Counted from the first letter of the stretch, positions 36,759 through 45,896 are shown. The stretch is 64,000 bases of DNA from Methanothrix sp. (GCF_016706325.1 NZ_JADJJX010000001.1:1054001-1118000), one strand, 5' to 3'. A program made the numbers and translations. Notes: generated by a model from the letters alone, not told the origin.

Positions 36759-36955
36759 GGTCCGCTCACTGCATTGCCGATCCCATTTATAACTGTTTCC
36801 CTGCAGTGAAGGCACACCGCCAGGATGGCAGGGGATCTGCGCGCCCCATCGAGGCAGTTGCAGGCTTGCGGACACTGGCCCGTTGAGCTTTTTTTCAGAG
36901 GCGGACAGGGGCACAGCTCCCCTCCTCGACAGCCTTAAATCAAGGCAAAGAGAGT

Positions 36956-37384
36956 ATGGCCTTGGTGTTTATGGACTCTAATAATAATGAAGATATCTAC
37001 GTCAAAGGGATTAAAGAGGATAAGGAGAATAAAGAGGATCTCGAAGGCCTCTATGATCTGGCCATACCCCTGAGCATGCCGATCACTGTAATACGCGAGC
37101 TGGTGGAGAAGTTCGATATCGAGCCTGTTTTGCGGCCGGCCAAGATGGATATGACCGGCGAGATGATGAACCGGGAGATACTGGTTCTGCGGGGAGATCT
37201 GGAGACCGTCAGGGCAGCCGAGAAGTATATGTTTGAGGCCCTGGACAGAAAGCTTGCCGAGTGGAACAGAGGAGACAAGGAAGAGAAATACAGAAAATAT
37301 TACGAGGAGCAGGCCCGTTTGAGGCTGAAGGAGGTAAAAGACAACCCAGAAGCTGTGAGCAATTGGGAGATCAGCCCCCAGTGA
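36956..37384 (+). CDS. Conserved methanogen protein of unknown function
   Basis: 142 residues, acidic N-terminus (MDSNNNEDIYVKGIKEDKEN) then a compact alpha/beta core, LAIPLSMPITVIRELVEKFD and EILVLRGDLETVRAAEKYMF, and a basic helical tail (EEKYRKYYEEQARLRLKEVK). The core pattern of strand-helix-strand with an ACT/NIL-like length is suggestive only. I do not recognise a family. It stands between tRNA-Ile and queD with its own space of about 190 bp upstream. Confidence 0.7.
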   Translation: MALVFMDSNNNEDIYVKGIKEDKENKEDLEGLYDLAIPLSMPITVIRELVEKFDIEPVLRPAKMDMTGEMMNREILVLRGDLETVRAAEKYMFEALDRKLAEWNRGDKEEKYRKYYEEQARLRLKEVKDNPEAVSNWEISPQ

Positions 37385-37411
37385 TGCTGCCTGCCTCTCA
37401 TGCCGAGGGGA

Positions 37412-37759
37412 TCAGTCCAGCAGAACCCATTTGTTCTTTCCCTCCCAGAGCTTGAGGGAGCAGAGCCTGATCGATGTGGGCTCCATCTCCTTTTTCAGCC
37501 TCTCTGCAATCCACTGGGCGATCATCTCAGCAGTGGGATTGGGAAGGATATCGTTCAGACAGATGTGGTCCAGGGGCTCAATAGCAGAGCTCAGGATCTT
37601 CTTCAGCTCATAGAAGTCCATGACGAAGCCATCCGGCCCCACCTCCCCTTCCACCACCATCTCCACCTGGTAGGTATGGCCGTGCATGCAGGCACATTTT
37701 CCCTGATAGCCGGGCAGGCTGTGGGCGGCATCGAACTCCGTGACCAGTCCGAGCTTCAT
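37412..37759 (-). CDS. queD: 6-pyruvoyltetrahydropterin synthase / QueD family
   Basis: 115 residues. Zinc ligands are the His of FDAAHSLPGY and the pair in CACMHGHTYQ; the Cys of that segment is the catalytic residue of QueD, making 6-carboxy-tetrahydropterin for archaeosine (7-deazaguanine) synthesis. LDHICLNDI and NPTAEMIAQWI are other family blocks. ATG 37759 matches the family start better than the ATG at 37771. Confidence 0.92.
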   Translation of the reverse strand: MKLGLVTEFDAAHSLPGYQGKCACMHGHTYQVEMVVEGEVGPDGFVMDFYELKKILSSAIEPLDHICLNDILPNPTAEMIAQWIAERLKKEMEPTSIRLCSLKLWEGKNKWVLLD

Positions 37760-37934
37760 CCCGGGGTGCACCCCCGCCTTCTCCTGACATTGCCCCGCCG
37801 GTAGAGCACCTCATGTCGGCATAGAATTGCTGTAATCCTGGACATAAATCCCCTCTGCGAAGAGCAAGCCAGCAGCATGCTCTCTTGCCGCATGGCCGGA
37901 CCAATGCCCCGGGCTTATTAATAGCTTTTCATGC

Positions 37935-38750
37935 TCAAAGACCGGCCGGCAGGCCCGCCAGGATCTTCAGAGCCTCCCTCTCCATGAAGTGCAGCTCTGC
38001 TGGAAGGAGCAGAATATGCAGGGGCCCGCCGAGATCGTAGCCCTGCAGGCGGGGGAGAAGGTCAGCCTTAACAGCAGCATCGGGAGCACCAGCGCGGGCG
38101 ATTGCAACTGCAATTGCCTCCTGGAGGCCCTTTCCATTCTTCCCATTCTTCCCATTCTTCCCATTCTCATCGGCCTCCATCTCCAGGAGCAGGCCTGCCC
38201 CCTCATTTGCAGTCATATACCTCTCCTCTGGCTCCATCTGGATGTCCAGGAAGAGGATAGTATGCAGATTGCGGGCCTGGTTTTCCATCAGCACCTGGTA
38301 GGGGGTCTGGGAGACGATCCTGCGCCCGCGGGCGGTATAGGGAAAAGGGATGGTAGCCGAGCGGCCGAAGCGGTAGTTCTGCAGTCCACAGAGGCCGGAT
38401 ACGGCTGTGGCAATGGAGCTGGCATGGATCAGATCGGTCTTGATCCCCAGCCTGATCGCTCTCAGCCTCAGGTCCAGATGGGTGGTGGAGACCATGGCAT
38501 CTCCGCCCGATAGAAAGGCGATATCCTTATCCTTCGCCTCCTCCAGCCAGGCGGGGTCTGCCTCCACCTCCTCCCGTGACAGGGTATGGATCCTCTTTCC
38601 ATAGAGCGCCTCCATCCTCTCCCTGGTGGTTCCCATCAGCCGGGAGGTATAAAACTCGGCATAGACTGCATCAGCGGAGCGGATAGCCTCCAGCCCTTTG
38701 AGAGAGATGTCCCGCTCATCATAAAGCCCTAGACCTATGAAGTGGAGCAT
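37935..38750 (-). CDS. dphB: Diphthine synthase
   Basis: 271 residues; S-adenosylmethionine-dependent methyltransferase of the diphthamide pathway acting on the EF-2 histidine present in the first gene of this window. Family blocks: MLHFIGLGLYDERDISLKGL, VYAEFYTS, FLSGGDAMVSTTH, GLQNYRFGRSATIPF. A 36-bp tandem repeat adds an ENGKNGKNGKNGKG stretch near residue 200, which relatives are not expected to have, probably in a surface loop. It is divergent from mcrC. Confidence 0.95.
   Translation of the reverse strand: MLHFIGLGLYDERDISLKGLEAIRSADAVYAEFYTSRLMGTTRERMEALYGKRIHTLSREEVEADPAWLEEAKDKDIAFLSGGDAMVSTTHLDLRLRAIRLGIKTDLIHASSIATAVSGLCGLQNYRFGRSATIPFPYTARGRRIVSQTPYQVLMENQARNLHTILFLDIQMEPEERYMTANEGAGLLLEMEADENGKNGKNGKNGKGLQEAIAVAIARAGAPDAAVKADLLPRLQGYDLGGPLHILLLPAELHFMEREALKILAGLPAGL
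38131..38166 (-). repeat. 9-bp tandem repeat inside dphB
   Basis: Four consecutive 9-bp units (three TTCCCATTC and one TTTCCATTC, plus-strand reading) encode repeated Gly-Lys-Asn in the minus-strand gene. Units of nine keep the frame, so gain or loss would change loop length without breaking the protein. Confidence 0.9.
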
Positions 38751-38835
38751 GAGCTTTGCTGGTACTGCCTGCTTAAATATCTCCCTTCAGGGGCAGCACG
38801 TCAGGTCTATATCCCATACCTGCAGAGTGAGGGGC

Positions 38836-39489
38836 ATGATTGGCAGGACAACTCAAGTGGTCGATTGTCGGGAGAGCATGGGCCTGGCCAAAGGGGGCGG
38901 ACTGGCCCAGCGGGGAACACTATCCGAGGCGGCAAAGCCGGATGTCATCGCCATAGCCATGTCTCCGGGGCGGCGGCATATCACCAAGCCCGTCTGCGAG
39001 ATGACATACGGCCTGCGCCGGGAGGGCATCCAGACCAGCGTCCTGGTCCTGGATTCCGGGACCGGGGTTCCGGACAGCTTTCCCCAGGCATCGCGAGGCT
39101 ATGGACCGACCTTTGGGCTAACGGAGAAGGAGGTAGAGCAAATAGCGCGCCATAAGATCGCTGTCTTCCATATGGGCAATGTCCGATCCCATGTCGTCTT
39201 CAAGACGAAGGAGATACTCGCCCTGGTGGACATCCCGGCAGTGGTGGTGGCCCAGTGCCCCATGGACCTGGAGGACTTCGCCAAGGAGGGGGTGAAGACC
39301 AGGCTGGTCAGGCCTTCCCGGCAGAAGACTGAGACATTGGGCGAGGTGGTGGACCTTGTCACCGGCATCACCAGGGGCGCCACCTGCAATCGGGTCAAGC
39401 TCAACCAGCTGGCCAAGGTTCTAAACAAGCATCTCGCTGAGATCAGCGATCGCGAGGCCAGAGAGGCGGCCAAAGAGAAGAAGCGATGA
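38836..39489 (+). CDS. mcrC: Methyl-coenzyme M reductase operon protein C (McrC-like)
   Basis: 217 residues. McrC belongs to the assembly that activates methyl-coenzyme M reductase; the family marks methanogens. Typical sequence: IGRTTQVVDCRESMGLAKGG, VIAIAMSPGRRHITKPVCEM, and RGYGPTFGLTEKEVEQIA. No other mcr gene is nearby, so this is a copy outside the mcr operon. ATG 38836 is at the family start; the upstream in-frame ATG at 38737 overlaps dphB. A CTTAAATATC box (about 38771-38780) may be its promoter. Confidence 0.9.
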   Translation: MIGRTTQVVDCRESMGLAKGGGLAQRGTLSEAAKPDVIAIAMSPGRRHITKPVCEMTYGLRREGIQTSVLVLDSGTGVPDSFPQASRGYGPTFGLTEKEVEQIARHKIAVFHMGNVRSHVVFKTKEILALVDIPAVVVAQCPMDLEDFAKEGVKTRLVRPSRQKTETLGEVVDLVTGITRGATCNRVKLNQLAKVLNKHLAEISDREAREAAKEKKR

Positions 39490-39514
39490 ATGGATTTGCC
39501 ATTTTCTAGATAGG

Positions 39515-40699
39515 ATGGACCGAATGAAGCTGATGGTGATACTAGGGGACGGCATGGCCGATCTCCCTATAGAGGAGCTGCAGGGGAAAAGCCCCCTGCA
39601 GGCAGCAGAGAAGCCCAATATGGACCGGCTGGCAAGGCTGGGAAGGAGCGGGCTGGCCCTGACCGTCCCGGATGGATTTCCTCCGGGAAGCGATGTGGCC
39701 AACCTCTCAGTCGCCGGCTATGATCCCCGCCTCTTCTACACCGGCCGGGCCCCTCTGGAGGCGGCCTCCATGGGCGTGCACCTGGATCCGGGGGATATAG
39801 CCTTTCGCTGCAACCTGGTCACCATAGAGGACGGCATCATGATGGACTACAGCGCCGGGCATATCAGCACTGCAGAGGCAGGGGAGCTGATCGAGGCGCT
39901 GAAGCCACTGATGCCGGAAGAGAGGCTTTATGCCGGCGTCAGCTACCGCCATCTTCTGATACTGCAGGAGGGGGCAGAGGCGGTCTGCACGCCCCCCCAT
40001 GATATCAGCGACCAGCCGGTGGCAGATCATCTGCCCCGGGGGGAGGGGGCCGAGATGCTCCTGGGGCTGATGGAGGCGGCAAAGCCCGTGCTGGCCCGCC
40101 AGGAGGTGAACCGGAGGAGGATAGCAGAGAATAAAAGACCGGCGAATGCCATCTGGCTGTGGGGCCAGGGGCCAGCGCCATCTATGCCCTCCTTCATGGA
40201 TATGCACGCCCTGAGCGGGGCCATGATCTCGGCTGTGGATCTCCTCCGGGGCATAGCTGTCTATGCGGGAATGGAGGTGATAGATGTTCCTGGAGCCACG
40301 GGAACGATTGAGACCAACTACTCGGGCAAGGTTGAGGGGGCCATCGATGCCCTCTCCCGCCATGACCTCGTCTATCTGCATATCGAGGCCCCTGATGAGG
40401 CCGGCCATGCGGGCGACCTGGAGGGAAAGATCAGGGCGATAGAGCTTCTAGACCAGAGGGTGGTGGGCCCGGCGGTCGAGGAGCTGGATAAGAGCGGATG
40501 GGACTGGCGCATTCTCCTCCTGCCCGATCATGCCACCCCCATAACCCTCAAGACCCACAGCAGAGAGCCGGTTCCTTTTGTCATCGCCGGGAAGGGGATC
40601 GAGCCGGACGGCGTGGAGGGATTTGATGAGCAGTGGGCGAAGAAGGGTGGATACGGCAGGGTGGATGCCACCAGTCTGATCGGCATTCTGGCCGGATGA
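39515..40699 (+). CDS. apgM: Phosphoglycerate mutase, cofactor-independent (ApgM)
   Basis: 394 residues of the archaeal alkaline-phosphatase-like phosphoglycerate mutase, interconverting 3- and 2-phosphoglycerate in gluconeogenesis/glycolysis. Metal-site motifs are MVILGDGMADLPI at the N-terminus, with the nucleophile serine in SDVANLSVAGYDP, and HIEAPDEAGHAGD and LLPDHATPITLKTHSREPVPF near the C-terminus. A second ATG three codons in (MKLMV) is an alternative start. The stop overlaps the next ATG. Confidence 0.95.
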   Translation: MDRMKLMVILGDGMADLPIEELQGKSPLQAAEKPNMDRLARLGRSGLALTVPDGFPPGSDVANLSVAGYDPRLFYTGRAPLEAASMGVHLDPGDIAFRCNLVTIEDGIMMDYSAGHISTAEAGELIEALKPLMPEERLYAGVSYRHLLILQEGAEAVCTPPHDISDQPVADHLPRGEGAEMLLGLMEAAKPVLARQEVNRRRIAENKRPANAIWLWGQGPAPSMPSFMDMHALSGAMISAVDLLRGIAVYAGMEVIDVPGATGTIETNYSGKVEGAIDALSRHDLVYLHIEAPDEAGHAGDLEGKIRAIELLDQRVVGPAVEELDKSGWDWRILLLPDHATPITLKTHSREPVPFVIAGKGIEPDGVEGFDEQWAKKGGYGRVDATSLIGILAG

Positions 40700-41658
40700 T
40701 GGCAGAGATGGATCCGCAGGATCGCTTTCGAGGCTGCCTTTTGGGGGGAGCGGCAGGGGATGCTCTGGGCATGCCAGCAGAGGGATATACCGCCCTTGAG
40801 ATTCAATCCCTCTTCGGCCGGATTGATGATATGCTGCCCGCCCCGGAGGGGCACTTTCATGCTGGCTTCAGGGCGGGCCAGTTCACCGACGATACTGAGG
40901 AGACTCTTATGCTGGCCGAATCCCTGATCGAGCACTCCGGCTTCTCGGCAGACGAGTTCTCCCGGAAGCTCATCAGATGGGGATCGGCCTGGGATTCAGA
41001 TGAGCGGCTCAGCAGCGGGGTGGGATTTGCTACCCGCTCTGCTGTGGAGAGGATGATCGCCGGCATCCCCTGGCAGGAGTCCGGCATGGATATACCGACA
41101 TGTGGGTCGGCCATTCGCTCGGCCCCCATCGGCCTTCTCTATCATGCCGACCTGGGACTGGTCAGGGGCTATGCCGATCTGCAGAGCCTGCCCACCCACT
41201 CCGCTCTCCCCTCCCGCGCCGGGGCGGTTGCAGTTGCAGTGGGGGTGGCCCTGGGCCTGATGAACCTCCCCCGGGATATGATCCTGGAGGAGGCCGCCAG
41301 TCGGGCAGGCAGGCTGGACCCGGATCTTGGCCAACGGCTCCTCTGGATCAGAGATCTCCTCGCCCTCCCTCCAAGGGAGGCCTTAAACCGGATTGGAGGC
41401 AGCCCTCTAGCCAGGGAGACTGTGGTGAGCGCCTTCTACTGCTTCATGAGATTTGAGCCGGAGGAGGGGCTGATCGCCGCCGCCAACGGGGGCGGGGACA
41501 CCGACTCCATCGCCTCCATCGCCGGCAATCTCTTCGGTGCCTCTTATGGGGCGGGCTGGATGCCGGAACGCTGGCTGGCCAGGCTCGATCAGAGGGAGGA
41601 GATTGAGAGGATTGCCAGGGATCTATTCCATCTCTCCTGCTCATTTGGCCTCCATTAG
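40696..41658 (+). CDS. ADP-ribosylglycohydrolase-family protein
   Basis: 320 residues with the DraG/ARH dimetal signature: GCLLGGAAGDALGMPAEGY at the N-terminus, AGQFTDDTEETLMLAESL (FTDDTE), and GGGDTDSIASIAGNLFGA near the C-terminus. Such enzymes remove ADP-ribose from arginine or other groups; the target here is unknown. The ATG at 40696 overlaps the apgM stop (ATGA), so it is translationally coupled to a glycolytic enzyme. Upstream in-frame starts lie inside apgM. Confidence 0.9.
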   Translation: MMAEMDPQDRFRGCLLGGAAGDALGMPAEGYTALEIQSLFGRIDDMLPAPEGHFHAGFRAGQFTDDTEETLMLAESLIEHSGFSADEFSRKLIRWGSAWDSDERLSSGVGFATRSAVERMIAGIPWQESGMDIPTCGSAIRSAPIGLLYHADLGLVRGYADLQSLPTHSALPSRAGAVAVAVGVALGLMNLPRDMILEEAASRAGRLDPDLGQRLLWIRDLLALPPREALNRIGGSPLARETVVSAFYCFMRFEPEEGLIAAANGGGDTDSIASIAGNLFGASYGAGWMPERWLARLDQREEIERIARDLFHLSCSFGLH

Positions 41659-41666
41659 CCGCGGCG

Positions 41667-41676
41667 AATTTATATC
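41667..41676 (+). promoter_or_regulatory. TATA box of the arginine operon (leaderless)
   Basis: AATTTATATC centred about 41672 lies some 25 bases before the argC ATG (41697), so transcription probably begins at the start codon itself. No operator-like repeat is obvious around it. Confidence 0.6.
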
Positions 41677-41696
41677 AGTAGAGCTTTTGCTGCCCT

Positions 41697-42722
41697 ATGA
41701 TAGATGTAGGAATTATCGGTGGATCGGGCTACACTGGGGGGGAGCTCTTACGCCTCCTGGCAAACCATCCCGAGGTCGATGTAAGACTGGTCACCTCCCG
41801 CAAGCTCTCGGGAAAGCCTGTGAGCCTGGTCCATCCTCATCTGAAGGGCATTTACTCTCTGAATTTCGAGGCGCTCAGTGCGAAGGAGGCGGCTGAGCGC
41901 TGCGATTTTGTCTTCACTGGCGTTCCTCATGGAACGGCCATGGACTGGGTGCCCGATCTGCTGGATGCTGGAGCCAGGGTGATCGATCTCTCCTCAGATT
42001 ACCGCCTGCCGGTGGAGGTCTTTGAGAGGACATATGATATGAAGCACCGCGCCCCGAGAGACTCGGTCTTCGGCCTGCCGGAGCTTCATCCCGAGGTGGC
42101 AGGGACGAGGCTGGTTGGCAACCCCGGCTGCTATCCCACTGGAGCCATCCTGGCGGTGGCACCTCTCGCCCATGCCGGGCTGGTGGAGAGGGTGGTCTTT
42201 GACTCCAAATCGGGAATATCCGGCGCTGGAATCGAGCCCAGTGCGACCAGCCACTATCCCAATATGTCCCAGAATGTCATTCCCTACAAGATCACCTCTC
42301 ACAGGCATGTCCCAGAGATAAAGCAGGAACTGGGGCTCCTCTCACCCGGGATCGAGGTGAACTTCACCCCTCATGTGATCCCTGCCGTGCGGGGCATCCT
42401 GACCACTGCTCATGTCTTCGCCAAGGAGGGAGCAGCAGAGAGCCTGCAGGATAAAGAGGCTGTGGCCCGGATCTACAGCTCTTTTTATAAGGAGGCTCCC
42501 TTCATCCGCCTGGCTGATGGAGCTCCTCGCCTGGGCGCCGTCCGGGGCTCGAACTTCTGCGATATAAGCTTCGAGGCGGAGAGGGAGAGCGACAGAATTG
42601 TGGTGGTATCGGCCATAGACAACCTGGTGAAGGGCGCTTCCGGCCAGGCCATTCAGAACATGAACCTCATGGCGGGTCTGGACCAGAGGACAGGCCTGTG
42701 GTTTCCGGGAATGCTGCCTTAA
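41697..42722 (+). CDS. argC: N-acetyl-gamma-glutamyl-phosphate reductase
   Basis: 341 residues; NADPH-dependent third step of arginine synthesis. GIIGGSGYTGGELLRLL is the nucleotide-binding start and GNPGCYPTGAIL carries the catalytic cysteine; HRHVPEIKQEL has the active-site His. First gene of argC-CBS-argJ-argH. Confidence 0.97.
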   Translation: MIDVGIIGGSGYTGGELLRLLANHPEVDVRLVTSRKLSGKPVSLVHPHLKGIYSLNFEALSAKEAAERCDFVFTGVPHGTAMDWVPDLLDAGARVIDLSSDYRLPVEVFERTYDMKHRAPRDSVFGLPELHPEVAGTRLVGNPGCYPTGAILAVAPLAHAGLVERVVFDSKSGISGAGIEPSATSHYPNMSQNVIPYKITSHRHVPEIKQELGLLSPGIEVNFTPHVIPAVRGILTTAHVFAKEGAAESLQDKEAVARIYSSFYKEAPFIRLADGAPRLGAVRGSNFCDISFEAERESDRIVVVSAIDNLVKGASGQAIQNMNLMAGLDQRTGLWFPGMLP

Positions 42723-42771
42723 GAGAGGAGAATGAAGAGGCAGGCGGGGATGCAGAAGAGGGTGGATGAAG

Positions 42772-43254
42772 ATGAAAGTCAGAGATGTGATGAATGTCAT
42801 GCCGGTCACTGTGCAAGCATCGGCAAGGGTGAGCGAGGCGGCCAGGCTTCTCCGGGAGAATAAGATCAGCGGTATGCCGGTCTTGGATGGAGAGAGGCTG
42901 GTTGGAATTGTATCCGAGTCGGACCTGCTTCGCCTCTTATCGGTAGAGGGCGATTCGGAGGGGAGCCTGTGGCTGCCCAGCCCCTTCGAGATATTCGAGG
43001 TTCCATTCCGGGATCTGGTGAAATGGGAGAGGATGCAATCAAGCCTGAGGGAGATACCAGAGAAGGTGGTGGCAGATATTATGAGCCGGAATCTGCATGA
43101 GATCAGGCCGGAGGACTCCATAGAGGAGGCGGCCAGCGTCATGACCCGCCACAGGATCAACCGCCTTCCAGTGGTCGAGGATGGCCGGCTGGTGGGGATA
43201 GTAACCCGGGGCGATATCATAACCGGTCTGGGGATGGCCCATGCAGAGGGTTGA
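42772..43254 (+). CDS. CBS-domain pair protein in arginine operon
   Basis: About 160 residues made of two CBS motifs: MKVRDVMNVMPVTVQASARV through GMPVLDGERLVGIVSESDLL and DIMSRNLHEIRPEDSIEEAA through RLPVVEDGRLVGIVTRGDII. CBS pairs bind adenosine nucleotides and sense energy state. The gene sits between argC and argJ and overlaps argJ by 14 bp, so it may tune arginine synthesis, which is inference. ATG 42766 is an alternative start. Confidence 0.9.
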   Translation: MKVRDVMNVMPVTVQASARVSEAARLLRENKISGMPVLDGERLVGIVSESDLLRLLSVEGDSEGSLWLPSPFEIFEVPFRDLVKWERMQSSLREIPEKVVADIMSRNLHEIRPEDSIEEAASVMTRHRINRLPVVEDGRLVGIVTRGDIITGLGMAHAEG

Positions 43255-44410
43255 GGGCGGGATCTGTGCCATCGAGGGCGTCCGGGCCTGCGGAGTGCGA
43301 GAAGGCAGGTACGGCCTGGCTCTGATTGCTGCCTCCGGGGCGGCAGCGGGGATGTTCACCACCAACCGGGTAAGGGCAGCGCCGCTGGCGGTCACCGCCG
43401 AGCACCTGACGCTGACTGGAGGGCACCTGGACGGGATCATCGCCAATAGCGGCTGTGCAAATGCCTATACTGGAGGGCAAGGGGCAAAGGATGCCAGGGA
43501 TATGGCCTCTCTGCTGGCGGGATTCCTCAAAACAGATGAGAAGAGGATCGCTGTGGCCTCGACCGGGGTTATAGGCCGGTACATGGATATGGATCTCATC
43601 AGCCGGCTCTTCCAGGAGGCAAAAGGGCGCCTGCGGTCGGAGGCTGAGGCCAGCCTGGAGGCGGAGAGGGCGATCATGACCACCGACAGCAGGGAGAAGG
43701 AGGTGGCCGTGGAGCACCGGGGCCTGCGGGTGGCAGGGATAGTCAAGGGAGCAGGGATGATTGCGCCCCACATGGCCACTATGCTCTGTTTTCTTTTCAC
43801 CGATGCTGACCTCTCCCCGGAGGTCCTGAAGGTCTGCCTGGCCGATGCCGTCCAAGATAGCTTCAATATGCTCACTGTGGACGGTGACACCAGCACCAAT
43901 GATACTGTCATTCTCACAGCCACCGGACGGAGGCAGGCCAGGGTAGAGGACTTTCAGGAGGCTCTGAGGTATGTCTGCACTGACCTGGCCCGGCAGATGG
44001 CCCGAGACGGGGAGGGGGCGAGCAGATTCTTCGAGACCCGCGTCACCGGAGCCAGGAGCATAGAAGATGCCCGGCTGGCGGCCAAGGCCGTGGCGAGCAG
44101 CAGCCTGGTCAAGACAGCAGTCTACGGGGCCGACCCCAACTGGGGGAGGATCATCTGTGCCCTGGGCTACTCGGGAGCGGAGATGGACCCGGAGCTGGTC
44201 ACACTGGGCCTGGAGGGCTCGGGGCAGAGGGTCGAGCTCGTCCAGAGGGGCCGGATCGCAGAGGGGGGGCTGGAGAAGGCGCGGGAGATCATGTCCGGGG
44301 AGGAGATCGTAATCAATATCGATCTGGGCTTGGGCACAGCCAGCGCGCGTAGCTTCGGCTGTGACCTGACCCATGAGTATGTGAATGTGAACGCCAGCTA
44401 CACCACCTGA
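43241..44410 (+). CDS. argJ: Glutamate N-acetyltransferase (ArgJ)
   Basis: 389 residues. The enzyme transfers acetyl from N-acetylornithine to glutamate, recycling acetyl groups. The self-cleavage site is the Ala-Thr of KGAGMIAPHMATMLCFLF; the new N-terminal Thr is the nucleophile. NSGCANAYTGGQGAKDAR and VYGADPNWGRII are also typical. Whether it is bifunctional (also using acetyl-CoA) cannot be told. Confidence 0.96.
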   Translation: MQRVEGGICAIEGVRACGVREGRYGLALIAASGAAAGMFTTNRVRAAPLAVTAEHLTLTGGHLDGIIANSGCANAYTGGQGAKDARDMASLLAGFLKTDEKRIAVASTGVIGRYMDMDLISRLFQEAKGRLRSEAEASLEAERAIMTTDSREKEVAVEHRGLRVAGIVKGAGMIAPHMATMLCFLFTDADLSPEVLKVCLADAVQDSFNMLTVDGDTSTNDTVILTATGRRQARVEDFQEALRYVCTDLARQMARDGEGASRFFETRVTGARSIEDARLAAKAVASSSLVKTAVYGADPNWGRIICALGYSGAEMDPELVTLGLEGSGQRVELVQRGRIAEGGLEKAREIMSGEEIVINIDLGLGTASARSFGCDLTHEYVNVNASYTT

Positions 44411-44411
44411 T

Positions 44412-45872
44412 ATGTTTCGAGAGCAGCGCCTGGGAGAGATCAGCGAGGAGATTCTGGATTACCTGTCCAGCCGGAGGGCTGACCAAAGGATCCTCCATGC
44501 CGATCTGCTGACGGACCGGGCCCATCTGTTGATGCTGAAGGAGAGGGGGCTGGTTGCAGAGGAGCTCTCAAATAAGATCCTCTCCGCCCTAGACGAGATC
44601 GAGACGGGACTGCCTCTGGGCGAGGGGGAGGACATCCATGAGGCGATTGAGGCGGCAGTCATCGCCCGCGTGGGCCCGGAGGGGGGAAGGATGCATACCG
44701 GCCGGTCCCGCAATGATGAGGTGGCGACATGCATCCGCCTGGCCCTGAGGGAGGAGCTGCTCGGGCTGATGGCAGAGGAGCTATCATTCATCAGAACCCT
44801 CCTCCGCCTGGCAGGGGAGCATAAGGAGAGCATCATCCCCGGCTTCACCCACACCCAGCATGCCCAGCCCACCACCCTGGCCCACCATCTCCTCGCCCAT
44901 GCCGATGCCGCCTTTCGGGATCTGGCCCGGCTGAAGGATGCTTATAAAAGGGTCAATCAGAGCCCCCTGGGGGCAGCGGCCTTTGCCTCCACCGGCTTTC
45001 AGATCGACCGGGCTCGGACCTGCGAGCTCTTGGGCTTCGAGGGGCTGGTGGAGAACAGCATGGATGCCGTCTCCAGCCGGGACTTCATCCTGGAGGTTCT
45101 GGCCGCCCTCTCCATTGCTATGGTCAACCTGAGCCGTCTGGCAGAGGAGCTGATCCTCTGGTCCAGCTCCGAGTTCGGATATCTGGAGCTGGACAACCTC
45201 TATGCCTCCACCAGCTCCATCATGCCCCAGAAGAAGAATCCAGATACGGCAGAGCTGGCCCGGGCCAGGTCCGGATCGGTGATAGGATCGCTCATGGCAG
45301 CCCTGTCCATCTGCAAGGCCCTGCCCATGAGCTACAACCGGGATCTTCAGGAGGTGACACCCCATCTATGGCGCAGCCTGGACTGGACGCGGAGCACAGT
45401 GAAGATCCTGGCCGGCTGCCTCTCCACACTGCACTTTCATCTGGAACGATTGGAGGAGAGCTCAGCCCTGGGGTTCTCCACTGCCACTGAACTGGCAGAT
45501 TCCCTGGTGAGGATCACTGGAATGCCCTTTCGCACAGCACACAGCATTGTGGGCCGGGCAGCCGCCTCTGGTGGCCGGCCGGAATTGAGCCAGATGGATT
45601 CCATATCCCTGGAGATCGCGGGCTTTGCGGTGAGCGAGGCGGGCTTCTCCGAGGAGGATCTGAGAAGGGCACTGGACCCGAGGGGCAATGTAGCCCTGCG
45701 AGCGAACACCGGGGGCCCGGCGCCTGAAGAGGTGGGGCGGATGATTGCAGAGAGATGGGCGAGTATTGCAGCAGAAGAATCTCTGCTGGAGGAGAGAAGG
45801 AAGCGGGTGGATGGGGCGGCTGAGGCCCTGCTGTCCCAGGGGCGACCCGGGGTGAAGGAGCATGAGGGCTGA
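44412..45872 (+). CDS. argH: Argininosuccinate lyase
   Basis: 486 residues; last step of arginine synthesis, splitting argininosuccinate to arginine and fumarate. The family signature SSIMPQKKNPDTAEL lies in the active-site loop; HTGRSRNDEV and GFTHTQHAQPTTLAHHL (catalytic histidine) are also in place. It begins 1 bp after the argJ stop. Last gene of the operon; the next gene starts 24 bp on and could still be co-transcribed. Confidence 0.97.
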   Translation: MFREQRLGEISEEILDYLSSRRADQRILHADLLTDRAHLLMLKERGLVAEELSNKILSALDEIETGLPLGEGEDIHEAIEAAVIARVGPEGGRMHTGRSRNDEVATCIRLALREELLGLMAEELSFIRTLLRLAGEHKESIIPGFTHTQHAQPTTLAHHLLAHADAAFRDLARLKDAYKRVNQSPLGAAAFASTGFQIDRARTCELLGFEGLVENSMDAVSSRDFILEVLAALSIAMVNLSRLAEELILWSSSEFGYLELDNLYASTSSIMPQKKNPDTAELARARSGSVIGSLMAALSICKALPMSYNRDLQEVTPHLWRSLDWTRSTVKILAGCLSTLHFHLERLEESSALGFSTATELADSLVRITGMPFRTAHSIVGRAAASGGRPELSQMDSISLEIAGFAVSEAGFSEEDLRRALDPRGNVALRANTGGPAPEEVGRMIAERWASIAAEESLLEERRKRVDGAAEALLSQGRPGVKEHEG

Positions 45873-45896
45873 TCGACGATCTGGGGGATATGAGCT

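Noticed and set aside
38131..38166. Short direct repeats considered as CRISPR or intergenic array
   Set aside because: Inside the dphB coding frame and without spacers.
43217..44374. 385-codon minus-strand frame opposite argJ
   Set aside because: Shadow of argJ; product has no recognisable fold.
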